A stretch of 64,000 nt of DNA from an uncultured Bacteroidales bacterium (GTDB taxonomy: Bacteria > Bacteroidota > Bacteroidia > Bacteroidales > Muribaculaceae), in assembly GCA_902800715.1 (NCBI GenBank), contig CADCFN010000009.1, positions 55,847-119,846 on the forward strand. The letters are read 5' to 3'. The notes beneath the pieces are model-generated. The model was not told the origin of the DNA, searched no databases, and was given only the letters and a program-made list of their open reading frames with translations. Each line of letters opens with the position of its first letter. Within the stretch, counting starts at the first letter, position 1. This document shows positions 53,415 through 61,579 of the stretch, piece after piece. The translations under genes and the position numbers were made by a program.

Positions 53415-54410
53415 TTAGCTCTGCTGCAGGCGGGTCTTGCGTGTGGTGATGCGGTTGATGAGGTAGCCCACAGCCATAAACAGGACTCCGAAGAAGACAT
53501 AGAAGCTGGGCATAAAGATTTTGGCAGGCAATGTATATTCTGCTAAATGTATATCGCGGGTAATTCCCAAATAAAACGCCAAATGCGCTAGCAATAATGC
53601 GACACAATACACAAAGCCAAAAACGAATAACAGGCGCCACACGGTACCCCACAAGCCATAGCCGAACAACTGCCTGTAACCGATGATATAGTAAAGCGTC
53701 ACGACGACGAATATGATCGAGAGGACTGTGAACTGCTTGAAAATGAACCAGCACGGCACCATCAGCAGGAAGAGAGACACCATCAGGGTGGCAAAAAGGA
53801 CCTGGATAAAGAACCCCTCGGGCAACGTGTGCCGCGAGTGGCGCGGCGAGTAGCGGAACAAGACCCAGGTAGGGAAGATGGTAGCAAAGGACAATATCAG
53901 CATGGACCAGCTGAAATGCGTTTCATACCAGTCATAAAACGGCTTTGATACATTTGTCATGTCATTTCCCTCATCCACAGTAAAGCCAAGTTCTTGGTAA
54001 TCAATACCATATCCGAGACCCTTAAATTCAGGTAACAACCAATGGAAGATGATTGCATAGGCCACCGCGAGAATGAACAGCATCTTCACGGGCGGAAAAC
54101 TCACTTGGCGCTTGCCGCTGATGTAGTCACTGATGAAGTAACCAGTGCGAAACAGCAACTGCCACACGCTATATAGGACAGAACGCGAACGCGAACCCAA
54201 GCCCCACATGTCCATCACGCTCTGGCGCACGCTGTGCCACCCGATGCGCCCCATGCTTGACCGTTGCGAGCAGGTAGGGCAATAGTAGCCCGTGAAGGTG
54301 AATCCGCAGTTGTTGCAGCGGTGCTCCTCCTCGCCTTGGACATATCGCATCGGCTCATGTTGCCAACGCTTAAAGCGCTCGTATTGCTCTTTAAAAGATT
54401 GCCAATTCAT
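53415..54410 (-). CDS. DUF3667 zinc-ribbon membrane protein
   Basis: The 331-residue protein has an N-terminal zinc ribbon (HRCNNCGFTFTGYYCPTC, two CxxC pairs) followed by the family segment SVLYSVWQLLFRTGYFISDY and SFPPVKMLFILAVAYAII, then about five more hydrophobic helices to the C-terminus. This is the DUF3667 layout, common in Bacteroidetes and functionally uncharacterised. It lies between the fructan regulator and the AT-rich island, with its own start; no operon partner is obvious. Confidence 0.85.
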   Translation of the reverse strand: MNWQSFKEQYERFKRWQHEPMRYVQGEEEHRCNNCGFTFTGYYCPTCSQRSSMGRIGWHSVRQSVMDMWGLGSRSRSVLYSVWQLLFRTGYFISDYISGKRQVSFPPVKMLFILAVAYAIIFHWLLPEFKGLGYGIDYQELGFTVDEGNDMTNVSKPFYDWYETHFSWSMLILSFATIFPTWVLFRYSPRHSRHTLPEGFFIQVLFATLMVSLFLLMVPCWFIFKQFTVLSIIFVVVTLYYIIGYRQLFGYGLWGTVWRLLFVFGFVYCVALLLAHLAFYLGITRDIHLAEYTLPAKIFMPSFYVFFGVLFMAVGYLINRITTRKTRLQQS

Positions 54411-54608
54411 CCCTTATCTGATTATTAATCAATATAGAAACTGGAATCCCAAAACGATTCCACTGCAAAAGTAAGGAAAAAACATCATGAACCATTCTCC
54501 ACCCCTCAAAAACTGAAAACCAGACGATTGTTTTGACCTTTGTTAAAGGAGAAAAGGGATAGATAATATGAGGGCATCGTTATTCACAATTTCCGCCACA
54601 GTAGCACG

Positions 54609-54650
54609 AAAAAACGAAAAAGGTGCCGCAATCATTTGATTGCCAGCACC
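54609..54650 (-). terminator. Minus-strand terminator at the island's left edge
   Basis: GGTGCTGGCAATC and GATTGCGGCACC pair (54650 to 54622) and are followed on the minus strand by TTTTTCGTTTTTTCG. No minus-strand gene lies directly upstream, so it may be a remnant of an earlier arrangement. Confidence 0.65.
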
Positions 54651-54652
54651 CT

Positions 54653-54665
54653 GTACCCAGAGCCG
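54653..54665 (-). repeat. 13-bp tRNA 3'-end-like sequence, left copy
   Basis: GTACCCAGAGCCG occurs here and at 63707-63719. The right copy is preceded by TTGG, so the minus strand reads as an acceptor stem, discriminator and CCA; here the CCA is lost. No intact tRNA surrounds either copy. Confidence 0.55.
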
Positions 54666-54784
54666 GCCATTCCACCGCATCATCAATACTGAACGATAAT
54701 CACCTAACCCCACAGATAACCAACCCATTACACCACATCAAGGATGAGTTTCACTGATTATCATGAAACTACATCCGTCCAAAT

Positions 54785-54809
54785 GTTCAAGTAATGTTCA
54801 AGTAAAATG
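54785..54809 (+). repeat. 25-bp direct repeat flanking the island, left copy
   Basis: GTTCAAGTAATGTTCAAGTA plus AAATG occurs identically at 63640-63664. It is itself two copies of an 11-bp unit. The two copies bracket all eight island genes. Confidence 0.8.
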
Positions 54810-54895
54810 GGTCATCAGAGCAATCTTTATAAAAAACGCACAATCAGCTACATAATTCTCCAATCTCAAACTTTTATCCAAAAAACTGCAAGCAA

Positions 54896-54929
54896 TTTGA
54901 CCCAATTTGCAAAATAATGTTTATTTTTG
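54896..54929 (+). promoter_or_regulatory. Promoter of the island operon
   Basis: TTTG at 54896-54899 is followed after 22 bp by TATTTTTG (54922-54929), a TAnnTTTG match. This predicts a leader of about 85 nt before the ATG at 55022. Confidence 0.6.
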
Positions 54930-55021
54930 CAGTCGTTCAATGACAGCACTCCGATACTTGTTGGTGACGGGTGTAATGCCAATGAACGTGAAATTGAAAA
55001 CCTTAACCTTAGAATAGAGCT

Positions 55022-55243
55022 ATGCCTAGATATATCATTACCACCAAGCAGATGAAGAACGCCAACGGCATCCGAATCGAGCCCGGAATGTCCGTTGAAG
55101 TTATCACCCAATCCATGAGCAATCCTGTCCTAACCAACGGCGGTCAACCCGTCGTAGACGCCTTCATGCGCATCTATGGCATAGACATCCGCAAGGCAGG
55201 CGTCCTAAATATGAGTTACTTGAATGTGGAACGAATAAACTAA
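55022..55243 (+). CDS. DUF6140 family small protein
   Basis: The 73-residue protein (start [20 protein letters not shown]) matches a small conserved Bacteroidetes family that I recall as DUF6140; the segments [15 protein letters not shown] and [17 protein letters not shown] are characteristic. It appears to be a soluble alpha/beta protein without catalytic motifs. It is the first gene of the island; its stop codon shares a base with an in-frame ATG of the EF-Tu-like gene (55243), so translation is likely coupled. Function unknown. Confidence 0.75.
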   Translation: MPRYIITTKQMKNANGIRIEPGMSVEVITQSMSNPVLTNGGQPVVDAFMRIYGIDIRKAGVLNMSYLNVERIN

Positions 55244-55251
55244 TGTATAAT

Positions 55252-57090
55252 ATGGCAAAAGAGCGTTTTGAAAGAAAAAAACCGCATGTTAACATCGGCA
55301 CCATTGGCCACGTTGACCATGGTAAAACTACCCTGACCGCTGCTATTACCACCGTGCTGGCAAAGTATGGTGAATCCCCTAGCGACTGGACTTATTCGTT
55401 TGACTCGATTGACAATGCACCCGAGGAGAAGGAACGCGGTGTTACTATAAACACCGCTCACGTTGAGTATGAGACCAAGAATCGTCACTATGCCCATGTT
55501 GACTGCCCTGGCCATGCTGACTATGTGAAGAACATGGTAACTGGTGCCGCACAGATGGACGGAGCTATCGTTGTTGTTGCTGCTACTGACGGTGTTATGC
55601 CGCAGACCCGCGAGCACATCCTGCTCGCCCGTCAGGTAAACATTCCCCGGTTGGTTGTCTTCCTGAACAAGTGTGATTCTCCCGACGTTGACAAGGAGAT
55701 GATTGAGCTCGTTGAATTAGATATGCGCGACCTGCTCTCAGAGTATGAGTACGACGGTGATAACACCCCTATCATCCGTGGTTCTGCACTAGGTGCCCTC
55801 CAGGGTGAGCCCAAGTGGGAAGACACCGTCCGCAAGCTGATGAATGCCGTTGACAGATGGATTCCTGTGCCTCCGCTTGATCGTGACAAGCCTTTCCTGA
55901 TGCCTATCGAAGACGTCTTCTATATCACTGACCGTGGCACTGTTGCTACCGGTTGTATTGAGACTGGTGTTGTGAGATTTGGCGACCAGGTTCAAATTAT
56001 AGGGCTCGGCGATGAGATGATATCAGTAGTTAATGGTATTGAGATGTTTCGTGAGATTGTTGACAAGGGTGAGGCTGGTGACAACGTAGGTCTGCTGCTC
56101 CCGAATATTGACAATACAGACATCAAGCGCGGTATGGTAATCTGCCACCCGGATGTTATCAAACTTCACAATCATTTCAAGGCTTCTATCTACGTCTTGA
56201 AGAAGGAAGAGGGCGGCCGCCACACCCCGTTCCACAACCACTATCGTCCCCAGTTCTACATCCGCACCCTAGATGTAACCGGTGAGATCATGCTCCCCGC
56301 TGGTGTCGAGATGGTAATGCCTGGTGACAACGTCGAGATTGACGTCAAGCTGATCACTCCGGTTGCTTGCAGCGAAGGTCTGCGTTTCGCTATCCGTGAG
56401 GGTGGCCGCACTGTTGGTGCGGGTCAGATTACCGGTATCATTGAGGACTCTGAATATTCAGATATGGTATACGAATATGAAACAAAAGAACTTGATTATT
56501 CAGAGTTCAATGATGAGGATGAGGATGAAGACACAACTGAAAAACCAGATACAGAGACTCATACCGACGAGAAGATTCCTAATCTCTCAGAATACTCAGA
56601 GATTGAACAAAAATATTTAAGGGTTTATCACAGCATTATCGTGGAAGGCCCGATTGAAGAAAGTGACCGAAACATGCTTGAGCGTCTGCGCAGCTCTTTG
56701 GATATCAGCAAAATGGAGGCTGAAGAATTAGAAGCAAGCTTGTCAAATAAAATGAATGGGCACCAAGAAACAAAACTTACTAAAGACGAGCAAGAATACC
56801 TGGACACGATTAAAGATTATCTAGTTGATGGGGTAATTAATGAACGAAATCGCCCCAAGATTAATTCATTTCGTGACGCACTAGGCATTAACAAAAAACG
56901 AGCTGAAGAACTGGAAGCAATGCTTCGAGCCCATCAACTTACTAAAAACGAACAAGACTATTTAGACCTCTTTCGAGAGTGTGCCGAAGATGGAGAAGTC
57001 TCAGAAAAAGCCAGGAGAGGTCTCGACGCTTTCGCTTCAGCTTTGGGTTTGTCCAATGAGCGTGTTAGAGAATTAGAAAATATTAAATAG
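55252..57090 (+). CDS. EF-Tu paralogue with acidic linker and three helical repeats
   Basis: The 612-residue protein is a complete EF-Tu (residues 1-400) fused to a new C-terminus. GTPase motifs are intact: GHVDHGKT (20-27), RGVTIN switch I, DCPGH (84-88), NKCD (139-142), GSAL. Domains II and III follow but differ from Bacteroidetes EF-Tu: the usual LLRG is LLPN (282-285), GRIE is GCIE, and KPG is HPD. The LLRG Arg contacts the aminoacyl-tRNA 3' end in EF-Tu ternary complexes, so tRNA binding may be altered. After an acidic linker (about 400-440) come three repeats of about 50 residues with the pattern YL-x-DG-x(I/V)-x-E-R-L-x-LGIS-x-R-x-ELE. ATG 55252 matches the EF-Tu start; 55243 is an alternative. 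Confidence 0.9.
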   Translation: MAKERFERKKPHVNIGTIGHVDHGKTTLTAAITTVLAKYGESPSDWTYSFDSIDNAPEEKERGVTINTAHVEYETKNRHYAHVDCPGHADYVKNMVTGAAQMDGAIVVVAATDGVMPQTREHILLARQVNIPRLVVFLNKCDSPDVDKEMIELVELDMRDLLSEYEYDGDNTPIIRGSALGALQGEPKWEDTVRKLMNAVDRWIPVPPLDRDKPFLMPIEDVFYITDRGTVATGCIETGVVRFGDQVQIIGLGDEMISVVNGIEMFREIVDKGEAGDNVGLLLPNIDNTDIKRGMVICHPDVIKLHNHFKASIYVLKKEEGGRHTPFHNHYRPQFYIRTLDVTGEIMLPAGVEMVMPGDNVEIDVKLITPVACSEGLRFAIREGGRTVGAGQITGIIEDSEYSDMVYEYETKELDYSEFNDEDEDEDTTEKPDTETHTDEKIPNLSEYSEIEQKYLRVYHSIIVEGPIEESDRNMLERLRSSLDISKMEAEELEASLSNKMNGHQETKLTKDEQEYLDTIKDYLVDGVINERNRPKINSFRDALGINKKRAEELEAMLRAHQLTKNEQDYLDLFRECAEDGEVSEKARRGLDAFASALGLSNERVRELENIK

Positions 57091-57187
57091 CATCTGATAA
57101 AGGAAATGGCAATAGATCGAAAAGGCAAACTGTCTACATCCTTAAATAATGATTACAAAGAAGTTGAAAAAATAAATTGACTGTTTT

Positions 57188-58708
57188 ATGGCAAATCCTC
57201 GGATTCTCGAATACTTTTTTTCAAATAACAGACTATACGAAGAGTGGTTTGGCAACGCAAATGAATTTGATTGTAAACCTTGGTACTATCTAAGTTATAA
57301 TGATATAAGAAAATATCAAGAAGGATTTGATATTGGTAAAATATTAATCCTATTATTCGTAAGAGATACCTCGTCGTGGAATGATGGAAGAAAGGGGTTA
57401 GTAATTACCGATGATTTTATCATCATCAAAAGAAGCACTAAGGATACTTTTGATATTGATGACGATGACTGGGACCTTATTAGTTTTGAAGACATTGATT
57501 CGGTGAAATACAATTATGAATTATTCTCTTTCTATAATTCAGCAGGAGAGGTTTTACTAAATGTACCCACTGAATACCTGTTTAAAGGTTATGTTAATGA
57601 CTCTGTCAAAAACGAGCTGGTGCATCATTTGACCGAAATGGCAAAATTAGCTACTAATAAGACGCCTTTTGTTTATAAATGTCCAGTTTGTGGCAGCGCT
57701 ATTGGTCCTTTCAAGTCGATTTATCAAAAGTATTTAGGACAAACCAATATGCCTGATGCTGATAAGAAGATTTGCATGGCAAATGATTTATTGGTTGGGT
57801 ATATTTGGTTCCTCAGTCATTATTTTGAATTATTTCCAAGCACGGATGATCCTAAAGATTATTTAGCGGGCAGCAAGATGATGAGCCAAGCAGGCAGCCG
57901 TGCAAAATATTGGTATTTTTGGACAGACTGTTCTGACGAGTTGATTGAATGCTGTGATCATCACGATTGGAATCTATTTGATGAGTATGATTCAATATTG
58001 TCAACCAATGACGAAATCTTCATCAGGAAAAGTCTGACAGTTTTAAATGCGGACATTTATATGGAAGGAGTAGGTATCTCCTGCTATGAAATGCATCGTG
58101 TTTTCAAAACAGGTGAACTGGTTGAGCCAATGAAAGCATTAATTAGTTTGGTTAAGGCAAGGTGTTATTTCAAGCTTTGTAAGCAATCTGAAAACAAAAC
58201 TGATGAACAAACCAAGCATTACCAGCTGGCTACAGAACATCTGGCAGAATATGAGAAGAGCCCATATAGGGCCATAAACCTCCTAAAGAAATATGAAGAT
58301 GAGCTGAGGTCTGAAATGAGTAATTACACTCCCAGTAACAATACCTTCAATGGAGTTTTCTCTCCTATGGAGTTTTCTGAACCCGAACTCAAGTATCTTG
58401 AGGCATTTCAAAATGCCTTCATTGATGGTGCCATCACCGAGAGTGATCGGCGAATGCTTGAACGTCTGCGCAATTCACTGGGTATTAGCAAGATGGAGAC
58501 CGACGAATTGGAGGCAATTTTAAAATCAAGATTGAGTGAAAGCCCAATGCCACAACTCACAAATGATGAACTTGAATATCTTGACGCTGTTAAAGACTAT
58601 TTGTCTGATGGCGAAATCAATGAGAGAAGACGTCGCATGCTTGACTCTTATCGAGACTCTCTAGGCATTAGTCAACAACGAGCCAAAGAGATCGAGTCAA
58701 TGGTGTAA
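57188..58708 (+). CDS. PH-like domain and zinc-knuckle protein sharing the C-terminal repeats
   Basis: The 506-residue protein appears to have an N-terminal bacterial PH-like domain (about 45-152; RKGLVITDDFIIIK, then WDLISFEDIDSV, the usual beta-strand pattern), a CPVCG knuckle at 165-169, a helical middle with several Cys and His (about 245-270), and two C-terminal repeats (about 398-452 and 457-506) of the same type as in the EF-Tu paralogue. The first repeat shares RRMLERL-like and LGISKME segments almost identically with it. I do not recognise the whole protein. Context suggests it binds the same partner as the EF-Tu-like protein. It starts 97 bp after that gene. Confidence 0.75.
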   Translation: MANPRILEYFFSNNRLYEEWFGNANEFDCKPWYYLSYNDIRKYQEGFDIGKILILLFVRDTSSWNDGRKGLVITDDFIIIKRSTKDTFDIDDDDWDLISFEDIDSVKYNYELFSFYNSAGEVLLNVPTEYLFKGYVNDSVKNELVHHLTEMAKLATNKTPFVYKCPVCGSAIGPFKSIYQKYLGQTNMPDADKKICMANDLLVGYIWFLSHYFELFPSTDDPKDYLAGSKMMSQAGSRAKYWYFWTDCSDELIECCDHHDWNLFDEYDSILSTNDEIFIRKSLTVLNADIYMEGVGISCYEMHRVFKTGELVEPMKALISLVKARCYFKLCKQSENKTDEQTKHYQLATEHLAEYEKSPYRAINLLKKYEDELRSEMSNYTPSNNTFNGVFSPMEFSEPELKYLEAFQNAFIDGAITESDRRMLERLRNSLGISKMETDELEAILKSRLSESPMPQLTNDELEYLDAVKDYLSDGEINERRRRMLDSYRDSLGISQQRAKEIESMV

Positions 58709-58746
58709 AACTAGAAATGAACTCAATTTTTTATAAAGCAAACGAT

Positions 58747-59103
58747 ATGAACGAAAAAAAAGATTTAACAACGATTCTCAGTGCTCTAATTGAAGACGAG
58801 AATAGTGTACAACTCACTGCCGAAGAGCAAACTATCCTTGATGAAGTAATGGGTTTGCTTGATGGATTTGACAAGAATTTAGAAGCTTTGTCTCATGCTA
58901 AAGACAAAGGCTTGACAACTACTCAATGGATGGAATCCCAGTTGAGAAAGAGTGTCAAACGCATTGCCAAGAACGATGCAGAGGAAGATAGATTAATTAG
59001 CGCAATCAATCAAACGATTGGAGATAAATTAATCAACCAAGTCACTGAGGATAATCAAGAACAAACATCAACAAATCAACAGACAGAGGAGGCAAAACAA
59101 TGA
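58747..59103 (+). CDS. Small acidic helical protein, unknown function
   Basis: The 118-residue product (start NEKKDLTTILSALIEDENS) is predicted almost wholly helical and ends in a Gln/Thr/Glu-rich tail. ATG 58747 is chosen as start; an in-frame ATG at 58717, 8 bp after the previous stop, would add ten residues. Its last 4 bp overlap the start of the next gene (ATGA), the classic arrangement of coupled partners such as an antagonist and effector pair. No family is recognised. Confidence 0.65.
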   Translation: MNEKKDLTTILSALIEDENSVQLTAEEQTILDEVMGLLDGFDKNLEALSHAKDKGLTTTQWMESQLRKSVKRIAKNDAEEDRLISAINQTIGDKLINQVTEDNQEQTSTNQQTEEAKQ

Positions 59104-59801
59104 ACGAGAATCTGCGAGACGTAACACGCAATATCGCTAATTGTACTAAAGCTATACCAGCAGCAATTAGTGTTGAATTGAACGAGATGGATATCCTTGA
59201 TGGAAATCTGAATGAGAATATCAATAGTGAATGGCTACAACCCTTAATTGATGGCAAGTTATCACCCCAAGATATTATCAATAAAAAGACCATTATAGCT
59301 AAAGCTATCATCAAGGGCATCAAAGAGGGAGTGATAGCGCCCATGACGGCCGAAGACATTGCAGCTCTCATTGATGAGGGTATTACTCGCATGACTATTG
59401 CCAAGCAGGTAGCCCAAGGGTCCATAGACACCATCGAAGCTATGGATGTCCTTGTGGACCATGCTGCATCCCGTGTGGTAACCATTGCTGACACCGTAAT
59501 AACCAAAGTAGAGAATGCTGCACTTGAAAGAGCCGATAGCATATCTGACACGCTAGTCGACACTGCTGCCAACGGCTTGAAAGTTGTTGCCTCTGCCTTC
59601 CCCCCTACAAGGGTATTGGTTCCATTTATAGACACAGCAGCACAGTTTATCAAACCAGTTGCAAGAACTATTGTTAAGAAAGGCATAACAATGGTAGCCA
59701 ATGCCGCACGCACCATAGTGAAGGAAGTTGTGCCATTTATTGCAGATAAAGTCAAGCAAGTGGGCAGGGCAGTAAAAAACTTCTTTAAATCCTTGTTTTA
59801 G
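59100..59801 (+). CDS. Protein with cationic amphipathic C-terminal tail, unknown function
   Basis: The 233-residue protein is helical throughout. The first 60 residues are mixed and acidic, the middle (about 75-150) is a run of small-residue helices, and the last 60 residues are Ala/Val/Lys-rich with regularly spaced Lys and Arg (KPVARTIVKKGITMVANAAR, ending KNFFKSLF). This pattern suits an amphipathic membrane-binding tail, so the protein could act at a membrane. No signal peptide is present. Overlap with the preceding small acidic protein suggests the two form a pair. No family is recognised. Confidence 0.7.
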   Translation: MNENLRDVTRNIANCTKAIPAAISVELNEMDILDGNLNENINSEWLQPLIDGKLSPQDIINKKTIIAKAIIKGIKEGVIAPMTAEDIAALIDEGITRMTIAKQVAQGSIDTIEAMDVLVDHAASRVVTIADTVITKVENAALERADSISDTLVDTAANGLKVVASAFPPTRVLVPFIDTAAQFIKPVARTIVKKGITMVANAARTIVKEVVPFIADKVKQVGRAVKNFFKSLF

Positions 59802-59812
59802 TTGTCATCTTC

Positions 59813-61579
59813 ATGCTTTTATCATCAAATCCAAAGCGAGTGAATTTCCGTATTGTCTTGGACAATACGGAAATCACTTCCATCGAATCTCTACGAGAGA
59901 ATTTTGATCTAGAACGCTTGCTAATCAATGATCGATCACAGTTAATCAGCTGGCTAAAAAGAGTTGACCGCATTAAAAGTGATGAGATCGAAGCCATTCT
60001 TAGAGAATCTAAAGATGAAATCACATATCAATCTATTACCAAAATCTTGAGCGTGATCTATGGGCGAGATTTCGCAGATATGGTCGAGTTTGTGAATTAC
60101 TTATACAAGAATGGAAATGAGAAATCAAAACGCAGCTTTGCGCACTTTATGTTGAAACATGAAGAGATGCTTTATGAATGGTTCCCGATTGATAGTATTC
60201 CACAAGAGAATAGTGGCCTGGGGGAATTGTTCACTTCAATTCGTCAAGAAGGAACATCCCAGAACACTAAATGGTACTTTTCACAACTCTTTTATAGGGC
60301 TGGTGATATTCAACAGAGCATAGAGATTAATCCGTCTTCTTGGGATTTAGGTCTAGATGAACGTATTGCAATAGAAGCTATCTGTTCAGGAACCAGGTCT
60401 AATAAAGTAACTGATGCTTTTTACTCAAATCAATTAAGTATATTAGGAGTTGAATTTCTCTTTTTGTGCGCTTTGGGATACTTGATACTCAATCAAAAGG
60501 ATAACCATATCGAGACTATCTCTAAGTTGATAGACAAAAAACACGAATTCTCATCTCTTAGAAATCGTATAGGAGGAAGCTTAGTTAAAGTTCTTGATAA
60601 GGGAAAAGGGCAAGGCTATGAACAAATAATAGATCAATTAGGATATACAAACCCCAATCCTTATGATCCACTATATAATGAAAAACTGTTCTTGTCTTCC
60701 TTTGTTATTAAAAATAAACGAGAAACAATAATTCAAGAAATTTGTAATAATAATGATTATTTTCCTGCTCATTTTATGCTTGGAGAAGAGGGCTATCAAA
60801 GTGATACATTGATTCAACCTAATGAGTTGTTGTATCAAAAATGGTTAAGACACATTCTTGATTACCACCGTTCTCCGCTAGGTATTGATGGAGACGTAGC
60901 AAAAAATCTTGTTCGTGAAGAGGTCATCATTTCACACTTATTCAAGATTCATCCGAGTATCATGAAAGAACGTTTCTGTAATCCAAAGCACTTGAGCGCG
61001 GCATCTGAACGGAATGAAACATTACAAAGAAGGATTCAACGATTACAAGATAAACTGACAGAACATGTACTATCCAGTCCACCAAGTCTCTCTAAACAGG
61101 AAGAAGAATATGTAAACTTCTATCAACGAGCGTATCCGATAATAACGAATCTGAGTAAACTTTTCTCTAAGTCAAATTTAGTTACTTCCTTTCTCTTCAC
61201 TGATGAAGGGTCAGAAATCATTAAAGAGTTTTCTTCGTCAGATGGCGCCCTCAAACAAGAAAAGTCATTTATAGTGTTATTGCTATATATTATCAGGTAT
61301 GGAAGGAAAAATAATGTCACAAAGCTTGATAATAAACTCAAGGCTCAGTATACTCCATTAAAGGCGCTATTTCGGGATTTCAAAAATGAATTAAGTGATA
61401 ATGATCAAATAATTGTAGATTATAATTATCTTGATAGGAACTATATGTTACTAAATTCATATTGGTCATTTATGTCTGTTGGCACCGCTCAATATCGATT
61501 AAAAAACGTTCAAACATATTTGGAACGATGGATTGCCAATTTCATCTACTATATTAACCCTAATTCTGACGAACAATGA
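59813..61579 (+). CDS. Large helical protein of unknown function in the island
   Basis: The 588-residue protein begins with a short module (VNFRIVLDNTEITSIESLRE, then LINDRSQLISWLKR) resembling an N-terminal module I have seen on otherwise unrelated bacterial proteins; I do not know its role. The remainder is helical, with a coiled-coil stretch near 395-420 (LQRRIQRLQDKL), and has no enzymatic motif that I see. It starts 12 bp after the previous gene and its stop overlaps the ATG of the AAA+ gene by 4 bp, so it may be the partner or adaptor of that ATPase. Base composition is AT-rich. Confidence 0.7.
   Translation: MLLSSNPKRVNFRIVLDNTEITSIESLRENFDLERLLINDRSQLISWLKRVDRIKSDEIEAILRESKDEITYQSITKILSVIYGRDFADMVEFVNYLYKNGNEKSKRSFAHFMLKHEEMLYEWFPIDSIPQENSGLGELFTSIRQEGTSQNTKWYFSQLFYRAGDIQQSIEINPSSWDLGLDERIAIEAICSGTRSNKVTDAFYSNQLSILGVEFLFLCALGYLILNQKDNHIETISKLIDKKHEFSSLRNRIGGSLVKVLDKGKGQGYEQIIDQLGYTNPNPYDPLYNEKLFLSSFVIKNKRETIIQEICNNNDYFPAHFMLGEEGYQSDTLIQPNELLYQKWLRHILDYHRSPLGIDGDVAKNLVREEVIISHLFKIHPSIMKERFCNPKHLSAASERNETLQRRIQRLQDKLTEHVLSSPPSLSKQEEEYVNFYQRAYPIITNLSKLFSKSNLVTSFLFTDEGSEIIKEFSSSDGALKQEKSFIVLLLYIIRYGRKNNVTKLDNKLKAQYTPLKALFRDFKNELSDNDQIIVDYNYLDRNYMLLNSYWSFMSVGTAQYRLKNVQTYLERWIANFIYYINPNSDEQ

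Larger units (their letters stand above)
54411..55021. other. Left boundary region of the AT-rich island (no gene seen)
   Basis: This 611-bp gap contains a minus-strand terminator (54609-54650), the tRNA 3'-end-like 13-mer at 54653-54665, the left 25-bp direct repeat at 54785-54809 and the island promoter at 54896-54929. I see no convincing coding sequence on either strand. Confidence 0.7.

Noticed and set aside
54653-54665. Intact tRNA gene at the island's left edge
   Set aside because: Only an acceptor-end-like 13-mer is present; no D, anticodon or T arms can be folded around it.
54543-54728. Small minus-strand open frame in the left boundary region
   Set aside because: It spans the terminator and repeat sequences and has no start signal or recognisable motif.
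55252-57090. Housekeeping tuf gene
   Set aside because: The added repeats, changed domain II residues and AT-rich island context argue against the general elongation factor.
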